Assembly (NCBI GenBank): GCA_008081045.1
Contig: VMDC01000013.1
Span: forward strand, 1-64,000
Source: Gammaproteobacteria bacterium
GTDB lineage: Bacteria; Pseudomonadota; Gammaproteobacteria; Pseudomonadales; Pseudohongiellaceae
Direction: 5' to 3'
Length of the DNA stretch: 64,000 bases
The first letter of the stretch is position 1. Every line of letters starts with the position of its first letter. Positions 8,742-16,317 of the stretch are shown here, piece after piece. Below the pieces are notes generated by a model, which ran no database searches, was not told the DNA's origin, and saw nothing but the letters and a program-made list of their open reading frames with translations. The position numbers were made by a program, and so were the translations under genes.

Positions 8742-9050
8742 CTGGGTTCGCTGGATTTTCACTAAAGCGGTAGGTTATCCTTGCCCCGTGGGAAAGGGTT
8801 CGAAACCAACCTGCCATAATAATAATCAAATTCCTTTTGTCGGGCTCGCAAACATTCAGTTTTGCAGGAAAGACGTAGGGCAAAGATCTCTGCGGCCTTT
8901 TTCAAACGGCGACTAGGAAATCAAGAAACACGCAAACGCTCAGGCGATGGCCGGCTTCCGCCGTGGGCCCGATTAGCGTCTGCATAAAAAGTTCAGAGCA
9001 GCGGGAGTCATCGGCTCGCGCTGTTGGCATCAGGGGAGGACAGCTCTGAA
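8742..9050. other. Intergenic region between AraC regulator and DUF6644-like genes
   Basis: About 309 bases without a convincing gene. It holds the hairpin at 8769-8815, an AT-rich stretch at 8816-8842 (CATAATAATAATCAAATTCC), and a strong Shine-Dalgarno GGGGAGGA at 9032-9039 that sets the start of the next gene. No tRNA fold could be completed around the TTCGAAA at 8799-8805. Confidence 0.5.
8769..8815 (+). ncRNA. Candidate structured element (three-stem hairpin)
   Basis: Bases 8769-8776 (GGTAGGTT) pair with 8808-8815 (AACCTGCC) over eight base pairs, one of them G-U. Inside, 8779-8786 pairs with 8790-8797 (CCTT and CCC against GGG and AAGG with one mismatch), and a short GTT/AAC stem closes the third arm. 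It begins 27 bases after the AraC-regulator stop. No U-tract follows, so it is not a plain intrinsic terminator. Could be a transcript-stabilising or attenuator structure, or chance. Confidence 0.3.
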
Positions 9051-9620
9051 ATGAATGAGCTCATTTACAACCTAGCAGTATGGCTGGACGATACCGAATG
9101 GAGCAGAATGCTTCACGAGTCGTACTATATGTACAATTGGGTCGAATCAACCCATGTTCTCACCCTGATGGTGAGTCTTGGCATGCTGTTTCTGATCGAT
9201 CTGCGTATGTTGGGCTTGGCCCTACCGGATGTGCCCGCCAGCCGGATCGCTGAACGCCTCAATGTGCCGATGCTGATCGGTTTTGCCGTAATGTTCATTA
9301 CCGGAATCCTGTTGTTCTATGCTGTGCCGGTGCGCACCTCGCAGAGTCTCTGGTTCCGGATTAAGATGGTGCTTCTCGTGGCTTGCGCGGTGAACGCGTT
9401 TCTGTTTCACAAACGCATGAATGAGTCGGTATCAACATGGGATATCGAGCCAAGAGCCCCGAGTCGTATCCGCCTTGGCGCGATGCTGTCACTCACTTTT
9501 TGGTCAATTGTCGTAGTGTGCGGCCGGTTTATTGCCTATGACTGGTTCGATTGCGATACAAGCCCCAACACACTGATTGATATCGTTTCTGGCTGTGTAG
9601 ACGGTCAGACGCGGTTCTAG
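9051..9620 (+). CDS. DUF6644-like membrane protein A1
   Basis: A 189-residue protein with about five transmembrane helices. The start at 9051 is chosen over 9024 because GGGGAGGA lies 11-18 bases upstream. Shared features with the protein at 9641 and the pair at 46341-47339 are a His in the first helix (STHVLTLMVSLGML), a DLRMLGL turn, a TG-containing second helix (FITGILLFY) and a C-terminal GRFIAYDWF. I assign it to the DUF6644-type membrane family by these features; the family has no proven function. The recurring membrane histidines suggest heme b or metal binding (inference). It is the first gene of a three-gene set with 20- and 42-base gaps. Confidence 0.7.
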   Translation: MNELIYNLAVWLDDTEWSRMLHESYYMYNWVESTHVLTLMVSLGMLFLIDLRMLGLALPDVPASRIAERLNVPMLIGFAVMFITGILLFYAVPVRTSQSLWFRIKMVLLVACAVNAFLFHKRMNESVSTWDIEPRAPSRIRLGAMLSLTFWSIVVVCGRFIAYDWFDCDTSPNTLIDIVSGCVDGQTRF

Positions 9621-9640
9621 GACGCAGAGAGGAAAAAACG

Positions 9641-10225
9641 ATGAATGCTGTAATGTTGACCTCCTACCCACGAACTCTGACTGTTGTGGCGGCGCTGCTG
9701 ACATTATTGATGCTTGCCTACGGCGGTGTCATGGATGCGGTTTATCCCTCGTTGCTCGGTGTATTCGAGTGGTTGGAAACTACCTGGTTCGGGGTGATCG
9801 GGAAAACCTGGGGGGCTGCGTTTGCCTTTGTTGAAGCCGTTCACTTGCTGGGACTGGCTTTGCTTGGCGGTTGCGTTTTAGCGGGCGATGGACGATTGCT
9901 GGGAGTGGTCCTGACTGATGTGCCCGTGCAGACAGTGGTAGAGCGGACCCACAGGGTTTTTGTTTTCGGTTTGTCCATTTGTCTTGTAACCGGTATCTTC
10001 ATGGCCTGCGGGGTGGCGACCAAAATTTACTACCTTCCGGTTTATTGGTTCAAAATGCTGGCTCTCTCGGCGGGCATGCTGTTTCACTTTCAGATTCGCC
10101 GGCCTCTGCTCGGCCACGACATTCAAAATTTGAATCCTGTTGTGGTCAAAATGGTTGCGGTGGCGTCAATGCTGGTATGGTTCATGGTTGCTGCCACTGG
10201 CCGGTGGATAGGTTTCAGCGGCTGA
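9641..10225 (+). CDS. DUF6644-like membrane protein A2
   Basis: A 194-residue protein with about five transmembrane helices, preceded by GAGAGGAAAAAACG at 9626-9639. Residues EAVHLLGLALLGGCV carry the family's first-helix His; THRVFVFGLSICLVTG carries a second His before a TG motif; GMLFHFQIRR holds a third; the C terminus ATGRWIGF matches the GR-I motif of its partners. It has an extra N-terminal helix (VVAALLTLLMLAYGGVM) compared with A1. Together A1 and A2 look like two subunits of one membrane complex. No biochemical role is established. Confidence 0.7.
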   Translation: MNAVMLTSYPRTLTVVAALLTLLMLAYGGVMDAVYPSLLGVFEWLETTWFGVIGKTWGAAFAFVEAVHLLGLALLGGCVLAGDGRLLGVVLTDVPVQTVVERTHRVFVFGLSICLVTGIFMACGVATKIYYLPVYWFKMLALSAGMLFHFQIRRPLLGHDIQNLNPVVVKMVAVASMLVWFMVAATGRWIGFSG

Positions 10226-10267
10226 AACAGAGAACGCAATCCGTTCAATAACTTTCGGATAAATCAC

Positions 10268-10426
10268 ATGGCTGATGACGTAACTTCAGAGAATAAAGAC
10301 ACTAAGGTAAAAGACGATCAGGCTGCGGCACTGGTTGTGGCGCAAGCCTTTATCGTGTTTTCTGCGATTTACTGGTTCACGCAGATCGAATCGGTGCGGG
10401 AATTGCTGCAGCTGGCTTATGGCTGA
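10268..10426 (+). CDS. Small single-helix membrane protein (52 residues)
   Basis: ATG at 10268 to TGA at 10424-10426. The first 18 residues are charged (MADDVTSENKDTKVKDDQ) and residues 20-38 form one hydrophobic helix (AALVVAQAFIVFSAIYWFT), followed by a short tail ending QLAYG. GGATAA lies at 10257-10262. It follows the DUF6644-like pair by 42 bases on the same strand, so I read it as a small accessory subunit of that membrane complex, analogous in form to the small subunits of respiratory complexes. No homologue is recognised. Confidence 0.55.
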   Translation: MADDVTSENKDTKVKDDQAAALVVAQAFIVFSAIYWFTQIESVRELLQLAYG

Positions 10427-10530
10427 TACGCCGCCGGGCCGCCGCGGCGCAATGCCTGGGGCAGCCCTCTACCTTGAAAGCCGATGCACGGCCCGCAATA
10501 AACCCACATAGACGCCGCTCGTCCCTCGCT

Positions 10531-10590
10531 GTCCGTGACTGAGAGTGGCTGAGAGTGACTGAGAGTGACTGAGAGTGACTATGGGTGCCT
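10531..10590. repeat. 10-bp tandem repeat (GAGAGTGACT)
   Basis: Four near-identical units GAGAGTGACT lie at 10541-10580 (the first has G for A at position 8), flanked by degenerate copies GTCCGTGACT at 10531 and ATGGGTGCCT at 10581. The array runs up to the stop codon of the NIPSNAP gene at 10590. The 10-base period is about one helical turn. Copy number may vary between strains. Confidence 0.85.
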
Positions 10591-11015
10591 TACTGAAGGG
10601 GTGAATAGTCCGTTGCAATCATGTACTCACGTTCGATCCCGCCGAGAATAGGGCCATTCGCATTAGATGCCTCTGCCACGGCTGTCCATTCCGGGTCGGC
10701 TATAAATGCCGCCCAAGAGGCGTCGGCGGCTTCCCGACTGCTGTGTTTCAGCACATAAATCAATGTGTCCTCGGCTTTTTCGGGATCCGTGGGCGTCCAG
10801 TAGGCTACGACTTCCATCCCGTGTTTGTTGAAAATACGTGTGGTGTGGTCGCGGAACCTCGCATGGAGATTGTCGAGGTTGCCCGGCGTGGCGGTATAGG
10901 TTCTTAGCTCATAAACCACTTGATCCTGAGCGGACGTATTAAGCAGGGTGCTCGTTCCAAAACCCAGGATAAACAGTGAAAGTGATGTCAGTGCGGGTTT
11001 TAACAGTTTCTTCAT
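10590..11015 (-). CDS. Secreted NIPSNAP family protein
   Basis: A 141-residue protein. A signal peptide (LLKPALTSLSLFILGFGTST) precedes a NIPSNAP domain, a dimeric ferredoxin-like alpha/beta barrel: VVYELRTYTATPGNLDNLHA, then HGMEVVAYWTPTDPEKAEDT and IYVLKHSSREAADASWAAF. Shine-Dalgarno AGAGG lies just upstream of the ATG. NIPSNAP-domain proteins in bacteria are often small secreted proteins of unknown substrate; the fold is shared with heme- and small-molecule-binding dimers. It converges with the DUF6644-like set and diverges from the TPR protein gene. Confidence 0.85.
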   Translation of the reverse strand: MKKLLKPALTSLSLFILGFGTSTLLNTSAQDQVVYELRTYTATPGNLDNLHARFRDHTTRIFNKHGMEVVAYWTPTDPEKAEDTLIYVLKHSSREAADASWAAFIADPEWTAVAEASNANGPILGGIEREYMIATDYSPLQ

Positions 11016-11168
11016 GCCTGTTGCCTCTTGTAAGCTACGGTTTGTCAGAGAGTCTAAAGAAAGAAACGTACAAGCGCCAGCGGTTCGCTGCTCCGTTTAT
11101 CAGACGTCGGCGTGCGGCACAAATGGGGCAGGAACGCTGAGACAATCGATGCAAAGGCTTTGCAGTTT

Positions 11169-12569
11169 ATGAAATGTGCAACTACATGCGGCGGTCTGTT
11201 TCTGGTGCTCTTTCTGAGTTCTCCCAGCCTGGCTCAGCGCTTGCCCGAATCCGACAGTCGGTTGGAGCGCGGCCTTGTGGCCCTGACTGAGCTGGAATCT
11301 GAATTCGGCAATAACAGCACACAGCTCGTTCCGGCTCTGACAGAAATGGCCGACCTCTATCGCGATGAGGGCCGGTTCGCTGAAGCTTATCGGCTGCTTG
11401 ACCGGGCGGCACAGGTCATCAGAGTGTCTGAGGGTCTCTACACTCGATCTCAAATCCCTCTGGTGAGAATGAAGGTTGAAAATTACGGCGACTGGGGCGA
11501 CTGGGACAGCGCCCGAGAACAGCTTGAGCATCTTTTCTGGCTTCATAGGACGAAATCGGATCGGGTAGACAACGCCTTAATTGCTGATTTGATGGCTCTG
11601 AATGAGCTCCATCTCCGCGGCATTAGCGAAGACAACTACGAGTTCCAGACCTTCCACTTTCGGCGCGCTGCCCGTGTCAACTGGTTGGCTCTTGGAGCTG
11701 CTGAGAGGCTTTGGGGCGCAACAGATTTACGTCTTGTGCCCATCATCTACTCCCTGGTCAGGCAGCAGCACCTGCAGGCTGTGGCAGTCGAGCAGGGCGG
11801 TAAAACCGGCTGGGAATTGCGTCAGATTGTGCCGGGCGCCGATTTGGTTCGTGAGCGTGATGATATGCGGCGGTATTTCTATGTGACCGGGTTGCGCTTG
11901 CTCGATCAGTTGCGGTCCATACAGCTGGCCCAGGCGCCGCTTGATCTGGAAGGCGCTGCGATGGCAAACCTTTATACCGCTGACTGGCATTTGCTGTTCA
12001 ATGAAGAGGATGCGGCGCTGGCTGCCTACCGGCGTTCATACGAAGAGCTTTCCTATGCCGGCCGGCAGCCAGACGAACTGGAAGATTTTTTTGCGACTCC
12101 GAGCGTCCTGCCGGTGCACGATTTCCATAGCTCACTGGCGGCGGCCTCGACATTCGGGCAGGGGGTAATGGTTGAAGAGTCTGAGCTCGATTCCTTCCGC
12201 CAACCGGAGCCTGCCGCGGAGACAGATCACGCGCAGCTTCTTTATGCGGAGTGGGGGCCTAGCTTCCCGTACACCAGTTCACCCGACCCAGTATCGCAGC
12301 AGGTCAGTGCGGTCAGGAGCGCAGCGCTGTTCAGCTTCGATATTTCCGGCGTCATGGAGATAACCCGCTTTATCAGTCGCAAGCAGGTACGCACCGTCGC
12401 ACAGCCACTTAACATCAGTCTGGTGCAGCCTGCGCCGGTTTCTGTGGAGTTTCGAGAGCAAATGATTGCACGCCTTGAACAACTGCAGTTTCGTCCGCGC
12501 CTGAGTGCGGGCCGTCCGGTGGAGGCGTCCGCAACCCTGATCTATCTGTCTGCCCCCGGCAGCCCGTAA
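11169..12569 (+). CDS. Secreted TPR-containing protein with TonB-like C terminus
   Basis: A 466-residue exported protein. The start at 11169 gives a proper signal peptide (MKCATTCGGLFLVLFLSSPS to LAQ); the longer frame from 11112 does not. Residues 45-115 look like tetratricopeptide helices (LTEMADLYRDEGRFAEAYRL), and more helical repeats recur near 265-300. The last 90 residues (FSFDISGVMEITRFISRK, later EQLQFRPRLSAGRPVEASAT) resemble the C-terminal fold of energy transducer TonB-type domains, as seen in other exported proteins. No enzyme motif is visible. It is monocistronic by its surroundings. Function unknown. Confidence 0.65.
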   Translation: MKCATTCGGLFLVLFLSSPSLAQRLPESDSRLERGLVALTELESEFGNNSTQLVPALTEMADLYRDEGRFAEAYRLLDRAAQVIRVSEGLYTRSQIPLVRMKVENYGDWGDWDSAREQLEHLFWLHRTKSDRVDNALIADLMALNELHLRGISEDNYEFQTFHFRRAARVNWLALGAAERLWGATDLRLVPIIYSLVRQQHLQAVAVEQGGKTGWELRQIVPGADLVRERDDMRRYFYVTGLRLLDQLRSIQLAQAPLDLEGAAMANLYTADWHLLFNEEDAALAAYRRSYEELSYAGRQPDELEDFFATPSVLPVHDFHSSLAAASTFGQGVMVEESELDSFRQPEPAAETDHAQLLYAEWGPSFPYTSSPDPVSQQVSAVRSAALFSFDISGVMEITRFISRKQVRTVAQPLNISLVQPAPVSVEFREQMIARLEQLQFRPRLSAGRPVEASATLIYLSAPGSP

Positions 12570-12758
12570 ATTCATCGACACCCTCTCCAATGCATCGGGT
12601 GATGGGAGTCTGACTGCGTGAGGACCTAAAGATTTGGCTCTACAGTGCCGACGCAGTGAATAACACAGTCAGTTTAATTCACACACGGAGGAAGAACGCG
12701 TCACAGGTACAAAGTTTTTATCATCGGTCTCAATGTCGTAAAAGGGGTTTCATGATTT

Positions 12759-14174
12759 ATGGGCGAAGCGAAAATTGTCGAGCAAGAAATTGACAGCAGT
12801 ATCTCCTCCAACCCGGTATTTTATGTTTTAGACACCAACGTATTGGTTCATGATCCAACTTCCATTCTCAATTTTGACGAGCATCATGTCGTCATCCCCA
12901 TTACCGTTCTAGAAGAGCTCGATTCGCTCAAAAGTGGGCGACATTCCATCGCGGCAGATTGCCGGCAAGCAATACGGGAGCTGGATAATCAGCTCGGACA
13001 GGCCAGTCCGGCAGAAGTCTCAGCCGGCGTGGCTATTCAGCGCTGTGACGCCGCCAGCCGGGGCGGTACTCTGTCAGTCCTGATGACTGAAATACCGGAT
13101 AACGTCGTTAAGCTGCCTACCCATATCAACGACAACAAAATTCTCAATGACGTCGGTTTCCTCAAGCAGCGACACCCGGACCGTAAGGTGGTGCTGGTCA
13201 CCAAAGACATCAATGTCCGCCTTAAGGCTCGCGGACTGGGAATCGAATCCCAGGACTACCACAGTGATCAACTGCTCAGTGACATCGAGCACCTGAACAA
13301 AGGCTATATTGAGTTTGAGGGCGACTTCTGGAGTCAGGTCGATGCCGTTGAGACCATTCATAGGGAGGGAAGCACCCAGCATGTGCTGCCGCGCGCCTTG
13401 TTCGAGGGGGAGGTCTGCCCGAATCAGTTTATTTATGATGAGATGGGGTTTGTCGCTCGGGTGTTGGAGTCAGATCACGAGTCGGTCACGCTTTTGCATC
13501 TCAGCCGACCCGGATTGATGGAGGTTGAGGCATGGGGCCTGAAGCCCCGGGATCTGTATCAAGCGATGGCATTGAATCTGCTCCTGGATCCACAGATTCA
13601 CCTGGTGAATCTGACCGGGTCGGCAGGTTCAGGGAAAACGATTCTTGCGCTGGCCGCGGCTATTGAGCAGACAGTCGCCACTAAACTGTACCGCCGCATC
13701 ATAGTTACGCGAAGCACTCAGGGCTTGGACGAGGATATCGGATTTCTGCCAGGGACAGAGGAGGAGAAGATGGAGCCCTGGCTGGGGGCAATCACCGACA
13801 ATCTCGAGGCGTTGCATCTTGAGGATGAGAACTGCAGAAGCAGCGTTGAGTATGTTCTGGACAAAGTGCCGCTGATGTTTAAATCACTGAATTATATCCG
13901 GGGCCGATCGTTCCAGAGCAGTCTGATTATCATTGATGAATCACAGAACTTAACGCCTCATCAGATCAAGACGATCGTGACTCGCGCCGGCAACGGTTCG
14001 AAGGTGATCTGTTTAGGTAATCTTGCCCAAATAGATACGCCTTATCTGACGCCGATCAGTTCGGGTTTGACTTACCTGACCGAGAGATTCAAAGGGTTTC
14101 AGCACGGTGGGAACGTTCTGTTGCAGGGCGTTCCTCGCTCTATCCTGGCCGCTTTTGCTGAAGAGCACCTTTGA
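12759..14174 (+). CDS. PhoH family ATPase with N-terminal PIN domain
   Basis: A 471-residue cytoplasmic protein. Residues about 20-155 form a PIN ribonuclease domain with VLDTNVLVHDP, VLEELDSLK and VTKDINVRLKA supplying the acidic metal-binding residues. Residues about 250-470 are a PhoH-type P-loop ATPase/helicase with Walker A GSAGSGKT near residue 290 and Walker B IIIDESQN near 393, plus GNLAQID sensor. PIN-PhoH proteins (PhoH2, YlaK type) act as ATP-dependent RNA helicase/ribonucleases in mycobacteria. Despite the PhoH name there is no visible Pho box upstream. Confidence 0.9.
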   Translation: MGEAKIVEQEIDSSISSNPVFYVLDTNVLVHDPTSILNFDEHHVVIPITVLEELDSLKSGRHSIAADCRQAIRELDNQLGQASPAEVSAGVAIQRCDAASRGGTLSVLMTEIPDNVVKLPTHINDNKILNDVGFLKQRHPDRKVVLVTKDINVRLKARGLGIESQDYHSDQLLSDIEHLNKGYIEFEGDFWSQVDAVETIHREGSTQHVLPRALFEGEVCPNQFIYDEMGFVARVLESDHESVTLLHLSRPGLMEVEAWGLKPRDLYQAMALNLLLDPQIHLVNLTGSAGSGKTILALAAAIEQTVATKLYRRIIVTRSTQGLDEDIGFLPGTEEEKMEPWLGAITDNLEALHLEDENCRSSVEYVLDKVPLMFKSLNYIRGRSFQSSLIIIDESQNLTPHQIKTIVTRAGNGSKVICLGNLAQIDTPYLTPISSGLTYLTERFKGFQHGGNVLLQGVPRSILAAFAEEHL

Positions 14175-14259
14175 TATGAGGATTTAGCCGGATTTAATCA
14201 TTTCATGCACGTGAATGGGTAAGGCGCGCGTCTGCTGCCAAGTTTGCGCGGTTAGACGG

Positions 14260-15051
14260 TCAACCCTTGTCGGAATCTGCCAGGAAGTTTTGCTGCATAG
14301 TTTCGGCCGGTGCCTCAGAATTTGGCTTGCCTGATTCCATGGCGGGTATTCCGACCACAGTCGTGTGCGGGGCGACATCTGCGAGCACGACGCTGCCAGC
14401 GCCAATTTTTGCGCCTTCGCCGACTGTGATGTTGCCCAGCACGGTGGCGCCTGCTGCGATCAGGACGCCGGATTTTATTTTGGGGTGACGGTCACCCTGC
14501 TCATTGCCGGTACCGCCAAGAGTGACCTGTTGCAGAATCGAGACATTATCGTCGATCACGGTGGTTTCCCCGATGACAATTCCCGTTGCGTGATCCAGCA
14601 TGATGCCACGCCCCATCCGGCAAGCGGGATGAATGTCTACGCCGAAAACCTGAGAATTGCGGCTCTGTATAAACAGGGCGAGTTCTTCTCGATCGTTCTG
14701 CCAGAGACAATGCGCCAGGCGATGTACCTGAATAGCCTGAAAACCCTTCAGGAATAAGATCGCCTGCAAATAGGATCGGGTAGCGGCATCACGTTCGTGC
14801 ACGGCCAGAATATCAGACGCGGCGTCGTGGACCAGGTCAGGCGAATTGACGAAAGCAAATTCAAACAACTCGCCCACGGAGATTGCGGGCATTACATCAT
14901 CAGACAGCTTGTTTGCGAGTATGAAGCCAAGGGCAGATTCAAGGCTGTTATGATTGAGTACGCAGGCGTAAACGTAACTGGCCAGCAGCGGTTCTCGCTG
15001 GATAACTGACTCCGCCTCGGACCGAAGTCGCTGCCAGATCTGTGATGACAT
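14260..15051 (-). CDS. cysE: Serine O-acetyltransferase
   Basis: A 263-residue enzyme that acetylates L-serine with acetyl-CoA, the first step of cysteine synthesis. The start MSSQIWQRLRSEAES is the usual CysE N terminus; the longer frame from 15135 is rejected. The N-terminal helical domain is followed by a left-handed beta helix of hexapeptide repeats with the catalytic DHATGIVIGE and QVTLGGTG. The C terminus (NFLADSDKG) does not end in the Ile that usually docks into CysK, so formation of the cysteine synthase complex is doubtful. It diverges from the NTF2-like gene. Confidence 0.9.
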   Translation of the reverse strand: MSSQIWQRLRSEAESVIQREPLLASYVYACVLNHNSLESALGFILANKLSDDVMPAISVGELFEFAFVNSPDLVHDAASDILAVHERDAATRSYLQAILFLKGFQAIQVHRLAHCLWQNDREELALFIQSRNSQVFGVDIHPACRMGRGIMLDHATGIVIGETTVIDDNVSILQQVTLGGTGNEQGDRHPKIKSGVLIAAGATVLGNITVGEGAKIGAGSVVLADVAPHTTVVGIPAMESGKPNSEAPAETMQQNFLADSDKG

Positions 15052-15390
15052 GCTGTTATTGCCCCGATTGAATGCGCTTATTATATCGACTGCGAATGTA
15101 TTGACCACACCACGTCTCTGGAGATGGCAGTTCACGGGCCTGCCACCGCCCTTTCGAGGGATAGCCCCGACAAACGACGGTTTTTTTCAGTGTCACAAGC
15201 ATAGACCCTGGCGGCCAGGCGATCTGATCAGGAGTTGGCGGCCACGCGTTTTTTTTCATCAAAAATAGCTTTATTAGTTCATAAGAAACAGTGTGTTACA
15301 GTAGATATTTCATCCTGCGTAAGGAGGTGCTTTAAGCGCCTTAACCAACAGAATCTGGCCTTACATGGCCACCGGTGCTAGCTTTCCCCT
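15052..15390. other. Intergenic region between cysE and the NTF2-like gene
   Basis: About 339 bases. It holds a nine-base direct repeat TGGCGGCCA at 15209-15217 and 15236-15244, T-runs at 15180-15187 and 15249-15256, an AT-rich stretch 15256-15320 likely to contain the promoter of the rightward gene, and a hairpin at 15319-15342 (TAAGG with CCTTA, inner GGTGCT with AGCGCC). No gene is seen. Confidence 0.5.
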
Positions 15391-16317
15391 ATGCGTAATG
15401 ATCGGAGTTTTCATTTGATGTTCCTCGCTGCAACCGTCCTGCTGACGGGCGGCGCCCGTGCGCAGGAGCGCAGCCACTACCAGTACTGGCTCGAACTTGC
15501 TGCTGCAGATCAGACCTACGCTGACCGGGCGCTGGAGATCGGAAGATCCCAGGCATTTCTGGAATTCTTGGGCGAGGGGTCTGTGGTCTTTCGTGAAGGA
15601 GGGCCGGTGGACGCTCTGGAGGAGTATTCATCGCCCGACTTTCGGGGCAACGATCTGACCTGGGAGTCGCATTACATCGACGTATCCCGGGCGGGTGATC
15701 TCGGATTGTCAGCCGGGCCGATGGTGAGCATCACTGCGGATGACGAGGGTAATGCCAACAGCTTTGGTCATCTGGTTTCGGTTTGGTGGAAGCAGGCCGG
15801 GGAATGGAAACTTGCAGCTGATATGTTTGCCTTTATCCCCGGATTTCTGTCACTGGAAGTCGAGCCAAGCTTTGATGACACGCAGCCTGTCTTCGAAGAA
15901 ACCGCGCTGCCGGCAACTGCGGAGCAAATCGGAAGCACCATGCAGGTCCTGTTCGATGCTGACACGCTGTTTGGGCGCTCGATTAACATCCGCGGAGGCG
16001 AAAGGGCCCTGCTGCGCTACGGTATGGAGAACATACGCGTGTATTTACCCGGTATGGGCCCCGCCATCGGGGGCGAGGTTGCCAGTTCAGTCTATGGCGC
16101 CTATCTTGATGACCAGCTGAAAACGACGACTCCCGTCAGTCTGGAATCGATGGGCGGATATCTGAGCGAGTCAGGAGAAATGGGCTTCACCTACGGGATA
16201 ATGTCTACCAACCCGGAAGAGGCGCAGGTCGGATTCAGTCGTAACTATCTGCGCTTGTGGCGGTTAACCAAAAGCAAGGAATGGCGGATTGCCGTTGAGG
16301 TGCTCCGACCTCTCTAG
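15391..16317 (+). CDS. Exported protein with two NTF2-like domains
   Basis: A 308-residue protein with a signal peptide (FLAATVLLTGGARAQ). Two similar halves follow: residues about 35-150 (LEFLGEGSVVFREGGPVDAL, then GHLVSVWWKQAGEWKLAADM) and 175-305 (LFGRSINIRGGERALLRYGM, then NYLRLWRLTKSKEWRIAVEV). Each has the helix plus curved sheet pattern of SnoaL/DUF4440-type NTF2-like domains, so this looks like an internal duplication. No catalytic residues can be named. The ATG at 15391 gives a basic n-region; ATG 15418 has a better placed GGAG but a poorer signal sequence. Its stop overlaps the stop of the convergent glycosyltransferase gene by four bases. Confidence 0.65.
   Translation: MRNDRSFHLMFLAATVLLTGGARAQERSHYQYWLELAAADQTYADRALEIGRSQAFLEFLGEGSVVFREGGPVDALEEYSSPDFRGNDLTWESHYIDVSRAGDLGLSAGPMVSITADDEGNANSFGHLVSVWWKQAGEWKLAADMFAFIPGFLSLEVEPSFDDTQPVFEETALPATAEQIGSTMQVLFDADTLFGRSINIRGGERALLRYGMENIRVYLPGMGPAIGGEVASSVYGAYLDDQLKTTTPVSLESMGGYLSESGEMGFTYGIMSTNPEEAQVGFSRNYLRLWRLTKSKEWRIAVEVLRPL

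Noticed and set aside
8779..8815. TTCGAAA and flanking bases suggesting a tRNA T-arm
   Set aside because: The five-base T-stem does not pair and no anticodon or D-arm can be placed within the needed distance.
10531..10590. Short CRISPR-like array
   Set aside because: Units are 10 bases with no spacers; it is a simple tandem repeat.
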